The position numbers and the translations under genes were made by a program. 44,883 nt of DNA from Terriglobales bacterium. Lineage in GTDB: Bacteria > Acidobacteriota > Terriglobia > Terriglobales > Acidobacteriaceae. Location: contig JAICWP010000031.1 in assembly GCA_025934735.1 (NCBI GenBank), forward strand, positions 1 to 44,883, given 5' to 3'. A model generated the notes under the pieces. That model was not told the origin of the DNA, searched no databases, and was given only the letters and a program-made list of their open reading frames with translations. Positions 24,937 to 33,614 of this stretch are shown piece by piece. Positions within the stretch are counted from its first letter, which is position 1, and each line of letters opens with the position of its first letter.

Positions 24937-27636
24937 TTACCGCCGGGTTCTTGCCGTTGCGCTCGAAATGAAGTGAACGATCACGACGGCGTTCTCATAT
25001 TCGGAGCGGCCGGGCCGGGGCGGAAAAGCGACGCGCAGGGCGGCCGACCCGTCCGGCAACTTTATCACCTTCCCACCATCCACCGAGGCGACCTGTCCGG
25101 GATTGCGTATGGACAAATCATAGTTATGGGCTGCGAGTCCGGCCAATTGCAGAGTTAGCGCGGTACGATCCGCATTCCAAGACTGGGAGATGAACTTGAG
25201 GGCGCGGGAGCGGGCGCCCAGCGGAGGCAAGGAATTGGCAAAATCGAGGTCAAAATCTTGGCGCAGGTGGATGCGCACAATGTTGTTGCCATCAAAGACG
25301 GCGAAGCGCACGCGCACGTGCTGGTCTTCGGGGTTACGCTCGGCACGGAAAGATGCGGGACGGCCGTTGACTTCAACGCCGGTCACCTGGGCGCGCAGGC
25401 TGATGGCAGGTGAGAATTCCAGGGTGCAGTCGCCGCGGCCACTGCGCCGGATCTGAAGCGTGATTTCGTCGTCCGTGCGCTCATAAGCGAGGTCGAGAGT
25501 GACCGGTCCTACGTGTTCGTTGCTTATATGAAACGAATTCCACTCTGCAGGTACATGGGGAGCAAACACCATCGTGTGGTGGAGTACATCAGCCTGCAAT
25601 CCCATCATGCCCAGCAGCAGCGGGCTGATGACCATGGCGGCAGACCAGATCTGGTGCGGCGATGCGGTGGAGAGACCCTGGTAGTAATCGCCCGACAAGA
25701 CCTCAGTGACATGGCCGAGGGAGCCGTCGAGAGCCAGCAGGGCATTGGCGCGCAGGTTGGCATAAGCGGGCAACGCGCGATGGTAGCGGTATTCGCCGAC
25801 GCTGGCCCAGCCGGTGAACAGCGGCCAGACGCTGCCATAGTGATAGCCTCCGGGATTGTAGCGGGGGTCGTGGTCAGAGATGATGCGAGCTCCCCAGTCA
25901 GCTTCGAAATCGGGAGCGGCGAGGCGGCTGATCATCAGCTCGGATTTGTGCGTATCCAGCAGATCAAACCACATGGGCACCGTGGCGAGAATGCTGGCGA
26001 CGTCAATCTGGTGGCCGTTCGGGTCCAGGCCGAAGGCATAGATTTTGTTTTGCGCATCCCAGAAGGACTGATTGAGCAAGGGGACCTGGAGTTGCGCGGC
26101 TTGTTCCATTTCGCCAACCACCGCAGTGTGCCCACTGAGACGAGCCAGATCGGCGAGGGCGAACAGGGCATCGATGCCGAGGCCGCTCTGGTAGAGTTCG
26201 GTCTTGATTGCTTGCGGAGCAGGACCGGCAGTGGAAGCCGAAGCGGTATCGGGCTTTTCCGGTGGACGCAGCGGGCCGCCTTCGACCCAGCCGTGGCCCA
26301 CGCCTAGGTTCTGCGCAAATCCATGCGCATCCCAGGTGGAATGCAGGAACTGATAGGCCTTCCAGAGGTTACCCCACTTCTCCGTGGCGAAGGCGACATC
26401 GCCGCTTTGCCGCACGTAATCACGCACCGCGATGATGAACAGGGGAGTAGCGTCGGCTGACGCCCAGGGATAAGGAAACTTGTTAAACCAGTCCACGAAG
26501 GTGGCAGTCTGGGAAATCTCGTGGGGGATTTTGCCATCCGCGCGCTGGTAGCGGGAAATGAAGTCGAGGGCCTGGCGGGCGTGAGCAAAGTCGCCCTCGG
26601 CATCGAGCGCGAAGGAACTCCACTCGGAGTCTCGTCCGAAGTACCAGGCGAAACCGGGGCGCTGGCTGTCACCCGACGTGCGGTAGCCGGCAACCAGGCC
26701 AGTGCCCAGGTAAGGGTTGGCCACCACGCCCTGGAGCAGGCTGACGCGGGCCCAATCGTAAGCCTGCTGAAGTTGCGGGTCAGGAAGTTGCAGGCTGACG
26801 GTCTGAGCCAGTTCGCGGCGGTAGTACTCGGCGGAATCGTGGAGAAGAGCGGCGTAGCCGGCGGCGAGATGCTTGTAGGTGGTTTCAGCAGCGGCGGGCC
26901 CGGTTACGGAACCGGCAATGACGATCATCTGGGTGGAGTTGCCTTTGCTGACCGGCGCGAGCGTAAACGAGCTTTCAGTAGAGGCGGAGTAGTTGGTGGC
27001 GTACTCCTGGCGGAAGGCGACCGCGTCCGGCGAGCCTACCAGGGCGGAAAACTTTTTCGATTCCTCGCCCAGGGAGAAGGCGTGCAGGGCCGGGTCCCAG
27101 CTCATATAAGTCGCGCCCAGGGCGGCCGGCCACTCCAAGGAGAAGTCGCGCACGAAAGAAGCTTGCACCTGGAGCGGTTCAACGGTGTGGATATCAAGAA
27201 TGATAACGGCGCCCTGTTCTGCAACGGGAACGAAGAGTGTCTCCTGCACCTGAAACGTATCGGAGGCGTAGAGGACAGTTGCAGATTCCGGACGCACGGT
27301 AATGGTGCGGGCCAGCGACTCGGCGGGGATGGCTTCGCCGCCCGCGTGAATGGTGAGATGAAACTCGCGAAACAGCTTTAGTGGATAGACCCAGGCTTCC
27401 AGTTGTCCAGCCTCGTTGCCGAATAGAGCGGCACGCTGGCCCACAGCGGGCAAGAACTCCCAGGGACGCGCGGGGCGGGAGAGTTCGAGGGCAGAAGCGC
27501 TGGGATTCGGAACGGCCAAAACAGCCGGAACCGCAGAAACCAGGAGAAGCGCGACCAGCGCTACTTCCAATCGGAACGTTGCCAACAGAGGTTGCAGCGG
27601 AGACAAAACCGGGAGCGGTTGCAAGGCGCGAGGCAT
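24937..27636 (-). CDS. Exported glycogen-debranching-enzyme-like (six-hairpin) glycosidase
   Basis: 899 residues. A hydrophobic export segment (about 24-42, ending VLAVP) precedes a beta-sandwich domain (to about 290). An (alpha/alpha)6 catalytic domain of the amylo-alpha-1,6-glucosidase type follows, with WYFGRDSEWSSFALDAEGD, YQRADGKIPHEIS, ASADATPLFIIAV and HYGSVWPLFTGWASVGEYRY, and then a C-terminal beta domain. Glycogen debranching enzymes of this fold remove alpha-1,6 branches, but related enzymes act on other glycosides, so the substrate is inferred mainly from the GH13 gene downstream. No Shine-Dalgarno is visible at the ATG. Divergent from the first CRTAC gene, with 58 bp between starts. 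Confidence 0.78.
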   Translation of the reverse strand: MPRALQPLPVLSPLQPLLATFRLEVALVALLLVSAVPAVLAVPNPSASALELSRPARPWEFLPAVGQRAALFGNEAGQLEAWVYPLKLFREFHLTIHAGGEAIPAESLARTITVRPESATVLYASDTFQVQETLFVPVAEQGAVIILDIHTVEPLQVQASFVRDFSLEWPAALGATYMSWDPALHAFSLGEESKKFSALVGSPDAVAFRQEYATNYSASTESSFTLAPVSKGNSTQMIVIAGSVTGPAAAETTYKHLAAGYAALLHDSAEYYRRELAQTVSLQLPDPQLQQAYDWARVSLLQGVVANPYLGTGLVAGYRTSGDSQRPGFAWYFGRDSEWSSFALDAEGDFAHARQALDFISRYQRADGKIPHEISQTATFVDWFNKFPYPWASADATPLFIIAVRDYVRQSGDVAFATEKWGNLWKAYQFLHSTWDAHGFAQNLGVGHGWVEGGPLRPPEKPDTASASTAGPAPQAIKTELYQSGLGIDALFALADLARLSGHTAVVGEMEQAAQLQVPLLNQSFWDAQNKIYAFGLDPNGHQIDVASILATVPMWFDLLDTHKSELMISRLAAPDFEADWGARIISDHDPRYNPGGYHYGSVWPLFTGWASVGEYRYHRALPAYANLRANALLALDGSLGHVTEVLSGDYYQGLSTASPHQIWSAAMVISPLLLGMMGLQADVLHHTMVFAPHVPAEWNSFHISNEHVGPVTLDLAYERTDDEITLQIRRSGRGDCTLEFSPAISLRAQVTGVEVNGRPASFRAERNPEDQHVRVRFAVFDGNNIVRIHLRQDFDLDFANSLPPLGARSRALKFISQSWNADRTALTLQLAGLAAHNYDLSIRNPGQVASVDGGKVIKLPDGSAALRVAFPPRPGRSEYENAVVIVHFISSATARTRR

Positions 27637-27694
27637 TTATGTAGAAATAAACGGCGAATTCTAACACGGGCCAATTCCCGTCAGGTACCTGCCT

Positions 27695-29539
27695 TTGCCT
27701 CTTTCGCGGCGCGCATTTCTCCGATCCTTGAGCCGGTCAGCGCTGGTGTTGCCTCTGGAAGGGGTGCTGGCCATGGCCGTGCCCCGGCAGTTGAGCGCGA
27801 TGCTGCGGCCGCAGAGTGCGGGTGTCCCACCTGCTGCTGTCCCTAAACCTGCGTCCAAATATCCTCCGCCGCCGAAATTCGCGGATCTCGACATCAGCTT
27901 TGTGGATGTGGCCAAGCAGGCGGGCCTGAATGCGAAAACTATTTTTGGCGGCGAACACAAGAACAAGTATCTGCTGGAGACCACCGGATGCGGGGTCGCC
28001 TTTTACGATTTCGATAGCGACGGCTGGCTGGATATATTTGTGGTCAACGGCTGGCGGTTAGAAGGATTCCCGGCGGGCAGCGAGCCGCATTGTCATCTCT
28101 TCAAGAACAATCGCGACGGCACATTCACTGATGTCACCGCCAAAGCGGGCCTGGCGCACACGGGCTGGGGGCAGGGTGTGTGCATTGGCGATTACGATAA
28201 TGATGGCTATGAAGACCTGTTCATCACTTACTTCGGCAAGAACGCTCTCTACCACAACAATGGGAATGGCACGTTTAGCGACGTAACCGACAAGGCGGGC
28301 GTGGGCGGAAACGGCAAGCGCTGGAGCACCGGCTGCGCTTTCATTGACTACGACCGCGATGGCCATCTCGACCTGTTCGTGGCCAACTACATTGATTTGG
28401 ATTTGAAAACGGCGCCCGTGCCAGAGTCTGGACCCTGCCTATATAAGGGAGTGATGGTGGCGTGCGGGCCGCCGGGCCTGAACGGCAGCAAGAACATCCT
28501 CTACCACAACAATGGGAATGGCACGTTCACGGATGTGTCCGAACCCTCCGGCATCTTGCAGGCGAACGGCACCTACGGGCTGGGAGTGCTGACCGCGGAC
28601 TTCGACAACGACGGCTGGCCGGACATCTACGTGGCCGACGACTCCAGTCCCAGCTTGCTATATCAGAACAAGAAGAACGGAAAGTTCGAGGACATTGGAA
28701 TTCTGGCCGGGTGCGCCTTCAGCCCGGATGGCAAGCCGCAGGCAGGCATGGGCGTTTCCGCCGGCGACTATGACCTGGACGGCAACCTGGATATTGTGAA
28801 GACCAACTTCGCAGGCGACACGCATTCGCTCTACCACAACGTGGGGAGCAGCAACTTTGAAGATACGACGTACTCCGCCGGGCTGGGGCTGAACACGCGC
28901 TTTCTGGGCTGGGGCTGCGGCTGGTTCGATATGGATAACGACGGCTGGCCTGACATCCTGATCTGCAATGGGCACGTGTATCCGGAAGTGGAACAGCTTA
29001 CGACAGAGGAGGGTTACGCACAACGCAAGCTAGTCTATCGCAACCTGCGCAATGGAAAATTCGAGGACGTTTCCCTGGTGGCGGGGCCAGGGATCACCAC
29101 CCCGGCGCCGGCGCGCGGCTGCGCTTTCGGTGACTTCGACAATGACGGCGATGTGGACATGGTGGTGAACACGGTTAATTCGTTTCCCCAGCTGCTGCGC
29201 TGCGATTCGCCGGGGAAATCGCACTGGATCAAGGTGCGGACTATTGGAGTGAAGTCCAATCGCAGCGGGATCGGAGCGCGGCTGCGCTGCGTAACCCAGC
29301 CGCAGGACGAATCCGGGCCCCACCAGCAGATTGACGAGGTGCGCAGCGGCGGAGGGTACCTCTCGCAAAGCGATCTGCGGGTCCACTTCGGGCTGGGCAA
29401 GGCGGAGAAGGTCGACGTGCTCGAGATCCGCTGGCCCAGCGGGCACGTGGATACGCTCAAGAATGTTCTGGCGGACCAAGTGATTTATGTCGAAGAGGGA
29501 AAGGGAATTGTGCGGACGATGAAGTTCGGGAAGAAGTGA
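27695..29539 (+). CDS. CRTAC-type ASPIC/UnbV beta-propeller protein, Tat signal
   Basis: 614 residues starting at TTG. A twin-arginine export signal, SRRAFLRSL, is at residues 4-12, followed by a hydrophobic stretch. Seven FG-GAP/VCBS-type calcium-loop repeats follow (for example DFDSDGWLDIF, DYDNDGYEDLF, DYDRDGHLDLF, DFDNDGWPDIY, DYDLDGNLDIV, DMDNDGWPDIL, DFDNDGDVDMV), predicted to fold as a beta-propeller. The C-terminal ASPIC/UnbV domain carries EVRSGGGYLSQSDLRVHFGL and IRWPSGHVDTL. A conserved Cys pair (CLYKGVMVACGPPG) is shared with the neighbour. Exported, calcium-binding; biochemical role unknown. The TTG is the first ordinary start after an in-frame stop and is supported by the Tat motif. 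Confidence 0.85.
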   Translation: MPLSRRAFLRSLSRSALVLPLEGVLAMAVPRQLSAMLRPQSAGVPPAAVPKPASKYPPPPKFADLDISFVDVAKQAGLNAKTIFGGEHKNKYLLETTGCGVAFYDFDSDGWLDIFVVNGWRLEGFPAGSEPHCHLFKNNRDGTFTDVTAKAGLAHTGWGQGVCIGDYDNDGYEDLFITYFGKNALYHNNGNGTFSDVTDKAGVGGNGKRWSTGCAFIDYDRDGHLDLFVANYIDLDLKTAPVPESGPCLYKGVMVACGPPGLNGSKNILYHNNGNGTFTDVSEPSGILQANGTYGLGVLTADFDNDGWPDIYVADDSSPSLLYQNKKNGKFEDIGILAGCAFSPDGKPQAGMGVSAGDYDLDGNLDIVKTNFAGDTHSLYHNVGSSNFEDTTYSAGLGLNTRFLGWGCGWFDMDNDGWPDILICNGHVYPEVEQLTTEEGYAQRKLVYRNLRNGKFEDVSLVAGPGITTPAPARGCAFGDFDNDGDVDMVVNTVNSFPQLLRCDSPGKSHWIKVRTIGVKSNRSGIGARLRCVTQPQDESGPHQQIDEVRSGGGYLSQSDLRVHFGLGKAEKVDVLEIRWPSGHVDTLKNVLADQVIYVEEGKGIVRTMKFGKK

Positions 29540-29561
29540 CTCGCGGGCGGGAGTACCCGCG
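29540..29561 (+). terminator. GC hairpin after CRTAC gene, no T-run
   Basis: Arms CGCGGG (29542-29547) and CCCGCG (29556-29561) directly follow the stop codon between two convergent genes. Without a U-tract it is at best a weak terminator or mRNA-protecting hairpin. Confidence 0.3.
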
Positions 29562-29575
29562 CGAGGTGCGACTAG

Positions 29576-29619
29576 TGCACGCGAGATGCTTTCGTGCCTG
29601 AAGGCCCTCAGATGACGCC
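29576..29619 (+). repeat. Dispersed repeat family B, copy 3
   Basis: Contains TGCACGCGAGATGCTTTCG, then TGCCTGAAGGC in place of the GGGCTAAAGCCC centre, then CTCAGATGACGCC. The palindromic centre is kept although its sequence differs from copy 2. It fills the gap between the convergent CRTAC genes. Confidence 0.6.
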
Positions 29620-29629
29620 TTGCAGAGGA

Positions 29630-31399
29630 CTATTTTGAGGTTCCCGAGCGTGGCGGGGGATCCGGCTGCTTAACCCCACTCCCTTCGTGAAGGGTGTGGA
29701 TAGAATCGACGGAGAGATTGGCAAAGCGCTCCGTCAGGCCGCTGGGCCAGCGAATCTGCAGGTCATCAATTTTGGCGGCGGTGCCCAGGCCGAAGTGAAC
29801 CCGCATGTCGCTGTTGGAATCGTAGCTGGAGCCGCTGCGCACTTCCTCCACCAGCGTTCGCTTGCCCAGTTTCACTGTGATGCGCGCGCCAATACCGTCG
29901 CGGTTGGAACTGGTGCCCACGCTTTTGATTTCCAGCCAATGATTTTTGTTGTGCACCTGGTTGACCAGCAGGCTGGGACGGGCGTTCATGTTGCTGATCA
30001 CAGCGGCGAGTTGGCCGTTGTTCCACAAATCGCCAATGGCTAGCCCGCGGCCTGACCAGCGCGCGGTGATGCCCGGACCTGCATTTTCCGAAATGTCGGT
30101 AAAAGTGCCGTTGCCATTGTTGTGGTAGAGGATTCGCGGTTCCTCGTAGTTGCTGCCCAGCTTGTACTTATCCACCTCGGGATAGACGTGCCCGTTCACC
30201 AGCAGCAGGTCGGGCCAGGTGTCGTTATCGAAATCCAAAAACATGGCTCCCCAGCCCAGGTACTGGGTGTGAAGGCCCAGGCCGGCGGGGAAGGTAGCAT
30301 CCGAGAAAGTTCCATCGCCGTTGTTGTGGTAGAGGGTGGAGGTGTCGTCGGAAAAATTGGTTTTGAAGATGTCAAGATTGCCGTCGCCGTCGTAGTCAGC
30401 GACCGTGGAACCCATGCCTGCCTGGGCGCGGCCATCCTCGTTGAAGGCGGCGCCGGCCACCACGGCCACATCGGTGAAAGTGCCGTCGTGATTGTTGCGG
30501 TAAAGGATGCTGGGCGTGCTGTCGCAGGCGACATAAATATCCGGCCAGCCGTCATTGTCGTAATCAACCGTGGTAATGCTGAGCGAGTAATACCCGGCTG
30601 ACTGGTCGATGTGCGACTTGGCGCTGACGTCTTCGAAAGTGCCGTCGCCGCGATTGTGATAGAGAATGTTCTTGGCCGCTTTCAGGCCGCGAGGGCCGCA
30701 CATTACAGGCACGCCCTTCCAGAGGCAGGTAGGACGTTCGCCGGGTTTGGGCGCGGTAGCCAGATCGAAATCCACGTAGTTGGCGACCATTAAATCGAGC
30801 TTGCCGTCGCGGTCATAATCCACAAAGGCGCAGCCCGACCCCCAGGCTTTGCCGGTGCCGGCCACGCCGGCTTTTTCGGCCACTTCGGTAAACGTGCCGT
30901 GGTTGTTGTGGTAGAGGCGGTTTTTGCCGTAATAAGTGACGTAAAGGTCTTCCCAGCCAGTGTTGTCGTAATCGCCAACGCACACGCCCTGCCCCCAGCC
31001 GGGAGCGCCGGCCAGTCCGGCCTGCATAGTCACGTCGGTAAAGGTGCCGTCGTGATTGTTGCGATAAAGATGGTTGGTGGGGCCCTTACCCGCAGGCGAG
31101 CCTTCGAGGGTAGTGCCGTTGACCAGGAAAATGTCGGGCCAGCCGTCGTTGTCATAATCAAAAATGGCGACCCCGGTGCCGGTGGTCTCGATGATGTATT
31201 GCTTGGTTTGCAGGCCCCCGAAAACCTCCTGCATGGTCAGGCCAGCCTTCTCAGCACCGTCGGTGAACCAGGCGATTCGGGATGGCTGGGAAGCGCTTGG
31301 AGTTTGGGCATTTTCGGCGAGCGCCGCAGGCAGCCACAACAGGGCCACGAGGAGGAACAGAGACAGCCAGTAGGGGCGGCGTTGCCGGGCCGAAGACAT
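29630..31399 (-). CDS. CRTAC-type ASPIC/UnbV beta-propeller protein, Sec signal
   Basis: 589-residue paralogue of the gene that converges on it, alignable end to end by eye (WGQGVC.GDYDN, GCAF.DYDRDG, CGP.GL, KNILYHN). It carries a Sec-type signal peptide (MSSARQRRPYWLSLFLLVAL..., cut near ALA) instead of the Tat signal of its partner. FG-GAP calcium loops are present, but two are degenerate: DYDNTGWEDLY and the final DLWNNGQLAAV. The C-terminal ASPIC/UnbV domain is complete (EVRSGSSYDSNSDMRVHFGL, IRWPSGLTERF). Exported calcium-binding beta-propeller of unknown function. The divergent gene on its left flank in transcription terms is the long TPR protein. Confidence 0.85.
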   Translation of the reverse strand: MSSARQRRPYWLSLFLLVALLWLPAALAENAQTPSASQPSRIAWFTDGAEKAGLTMQEVFGGLQTKQYIIETTGTGVAIFDYDNDGWPDIFLVNGTTLEGSPAGKGPTNHLYRNNHDGTFTDVTMQAGLAGAPGWGQGVCVGDYDNTGWEDLYVTYYGKNRLYHNNHGTFTEVAEKAGVAGTGKAWGSGCAFVDYDRDGKLDLMVANYVDFDLATAPKPGERPTCLWKGVPVMCGPRGLKAAKNILYHNRGDGTFEDVSAKSHIDQSAGYYSLSITTVDYDNDGWPDIYVACDSTPSILYRNNHDGTFTDVAVVAGAAFNEDGRAQAGMGSTVADYDGDGNLDIFKTNFSDDTSTLYHNNGDGTFSDATFPAGLGLHTQYLGWGAMFLDFDNDTWPDLLLVNGHVYPEVDKYKLGSNYEEPRILYHNNGNGTFTDISENAGPGITARWSGRGLAIGDLWNNGQLAAVISNMNARPSLLVNQVHNKNHWLEIKSVGTSSNRDGIGARITVKLGKRTLVEEVRSGSSYDSNSDMRVHFGLGTAAKIDDLQIRWPSGLTERFANLSVDSIHTLHEGSGVKQPDPPPRSGTSK

Positions 31400-31559
31400 C
31401 GTTCCGCCTACTATGGGGGCGAGTTCAGCGACTGGTCAAGGGCAGTGGAACAGACGCGGGGCTTGGCCGCAGGGTGGCCGAGAGTGGTGAGATTACGGGC
31501 AGGTCAGCTTTCTGATATCGTTTTTGCCTACCAACCCCGTCCCAGGAACTTATCCAGGC

Positions 31560-33338
31560 GTGTTTCTTGATTCCGCCCCAATCCGTTGGCAAAAACTGCT
31601 GCTGAGTGCCATCTGCGCCATGGCGCTGGCGCCGGGAGCGGCCCAGGCCCAAAACACCAGCACACCTGACCGGGTGCGGGCCGCTTACGAACGCGGTGTA
31701 GCGAGCGCACAAAAGGGCGACCTGGCGGGGGCGCGACGCGCCTTCGAACAAGCAATCCATCTGAGCCCGCGAACTGCGGAGCTGCACAGTTCCCTGGGGC
31801 AGGTGCTGTTACAGCAGGGGGAAGTGGACCGCGCAGTGGCGGAATTTCGCAAGGCCATCAGCTTGAAGCCGGCTCTGGCGCAGTCGCATACGTTCCTGGG
31901 GACGGCCCTTCTCCGTCGCGGGGAAGTGGAGGGCGGCATGGCGGAGTTGCGGCGTGGCGTCCAACTGGCGCCCACAGACGCGGAGGCTCGCCGTCAACTG
32001 GCCCAGGCGTTAAGCGCCCACGGCGAGGGCGGCATGGCGCTCGACGAAATGAGCCAGGCTTCACGGCTGGCGCCACAGCGCGCCGACCTGCACGACGCAG
32101 TGGGGGTGCTGCTGGCGCAAGAATCTCAGTATGCCCGCGCGCTCGAGGAGTTCCGCGAAGCCGTGCGCCTGCAGCCCGGCTACGAGCCGGCTCAGTTCCA
32201 CTTGGGGGTGGCGCTGGGAAAACTTCAGGAATGGGACAAGGCGGCGGCCAGCCTGGAAGAAGCGGTGCGGCTGAACCCGCAGGACGCGCCGGCCTACGCC
32301 TATTTGGGCCAGGTCTTAGAAGCTAAGGGCAATATCGCCGGCGCGCTGCAAGCTGTGAAGGAGTGCGTGCGGCTGAAGCCGGATTGGGCTCCGGGGCAGA
32401 CACAGCTGGGGTTGGTGGCGCAAAAGGCAGGCGAGCCCGAACAGGCGCTGGCGGCGTTTCAACAGGCGGTGAAGCTGACTCCGCAGGACGCGGACGCACA
32501 CAACAATCTGGGAATCGCCCTGCTACGGCGGGGGGATGCGGACAGCGCCATGCCGGAGTTCCGCGCCGCCATGCGCCTGCGGCCACAGAACAGCAGTTAT
32601 CGCAAGAACCTGGGCGCCGCCTACTTGCAGAAGTCTGATTTCACTGGGGCGGTGGAGCAATTCCAGGGAGCCCTGAACCTGGCGCCCGGCGACGCCCAAC
32701 TGCACTATGACCTGGGACTGGCCTACAAGCTGAGCGACCGCCTGCCGCAGGCGATTGGGGAGTGGCAAACGGCGCTGAAGCTGGATCCGAAGCTGCCCGA
32801 CTCTTATTACAGCCTGGGAGTGACCTACTGGCAGGAGGGAAAGTTTGGGGAGGCAGAGCAGGCGTTGCGGGGTGCGGTGCAGGCTAAACCCGACTACGCG
32901 GAGGCTTATTACACCCTGGGCACAGTATTAAAGCAGGAAAAGAAGCTGCCGGAGGCGGCGGCGGCCTTGCGGGAAGCCATCCGGCTGCAGCCTTCGTTTG
33001 CGGGGGCGCACGGCACCCTAGCGGCGGTGCTGCGGGAGCAGGGCGACGCGGCGGGGGCAGCGTCGGAGTCACAGGCGGCGCAGCAGTTGATGAAGCAACA
33101 GACCAGCCTGCAGGCGGCGGTGTTTGCCACTAATTCGGGTACGCGGCTGCTCAACGCCGGCGACCTCGACGGCGCCATCGGGCAGTTTGAACGTGCCATC
33201 CAGCTTTCGGCCGGCTACGCCCCGGCGCATTTCCAGTTAGCCCAGGCGCTGGCCCGAAAGGGGCAGCGGGCGCAGGCTGGGCAGGAATTTCAGAAGGCGA
33301 AGCAGTTAGATCCCCACCTCCAGGCACCTTCCCGATAA
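31560..33338 (+). CDS. Secreted protein of about 15 TPR repeats
   Basis: A signal peptide (WQKLLLSAICAMALAPGAAQA) is followed by back-to-back 34-residue tetratricopeptide repeats to the C-terminus (for example AELHSSLGQVLLQQGEVDRA, ADAHNNLGIALLRRGDADSA, PDSYYSLGVTYWQEGKFGEA). TPR arrays are protein-protein scaffolds; an exported one presumably organises envelope proteins. I favour the GTG start because the signal peptide is then of normal length and AGGA lies upstream; a TTG at 31524 would add 12 residues. It is divergent from the second CRTAC gene and followed by the Oar-like receptor. Confidence 0.85.
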   Translation: MFLDSAPIRWQKLLLSAICAMALAPGAAQAQNTSTPDRVRAAYERGVASAQKGDLAGARRAFEQAIHLSPRTAELHSSLGQVLLQQGEVDRAVAEFRKAISLKPALAQSHTFLGTALLRRGEVEGGMAELRRGVQLAPTDAEARRQLAQALSAHGEGGMALDEMSQASRLAPQRADLHDAVGVLLAQESQYARALEEFREAVRLQPGYEPAQFHLGVALGKLQEWDKAAASLEEAVRLNPQDAPAYAYLGQVLEAKGNIAGALQAVKECVRLKPDWAPGQTQLGLVAQKAGEPEQALAAFQQAVKLTPQDADAHNNLGIALLRRGDADSAMPEFRAAMRLRPQNSSYRKNLGAAYLQKSDFTGAVEQFQGALNLAPGDAQLHYDLGLAYKLSDRLPQAIGEWQTALKLDPKLPDSYYSLGVTYWQEGKFGEAEQALRGAVQAKPDYAEAYYTLGTVLKQEKKLPEAAAALREAIRLQPSFAGAHGTLAAVLREQGDAAGAASESQAAQQLMKQQTSLQAAVFATNSGTRLLNAGDLDGAIGQFERAIQLSAGYAPAHFQLAQALARKGQRAQAGQEFQKAKQLDPHLQAPSR

Positions 33339-33369
33339 TCGGCTCCCGCAAAATTTCCGCCCCCAGGTA

Positions 33370-33397
33370 TTGACACAAGTTTCTGTTGTGCTAGCGT
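33370..33397 (+). promoter_or_regulatory. Sigma-70-type promoter with extended -10
   Basis: Perfect TTGACA (33370-33375), 16-bp spacer, TGC plus TAGCGT (33389-33397) as an extended -10. It lies about 220 bp upstream of the receptor start codon, giving a long 5' leader. Confidence 0.5.
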
Positions 33398-33415
33398 GTT
33401 GCGCGCACACCGCAG

Positions 33416-33431
33416 TGTGACAAGTGTCACA
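33416..33431. promoter_or_regulatory. CRP/FNR-type palindrome TGTGA-N6-TCACA
   Basis: TGTGACAAGTGTCACA is a perfect match to the symmetric CRP half-site arrangement. It starts about 19 bp after the putative -10, near +12, so binding there would repress the promoter at 33370. Otherwise an unseen downstream promoter is used. Confidence 0.45.
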
Positions 33432-33614
33432 TGTTACTGTGATGCGCGTGATTCTCGCGCCCGCTCCCTAGTTGTTGAGGCGAGAGAAAAGCGCGCAAGT
33501 TGCGGTGGCGGACCCGTAAGTTGGTCCTTTTTGGCCCCTGAACTTCGAAAGCCCTTCCCGGGTGAAGTCCGGCCCGGGGTGACGAAGCGCAGTTGCAACA
33601 CTTTGGGGAGGCTC

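Noticed and set aside
33396-33614. N-terminal extension of the Oar-like receptor
   Set aside because: It would precede the signal peptide, overlaps the promoter and CRP-like box, and the ATG at 33615 has a strong ribosome binding site.
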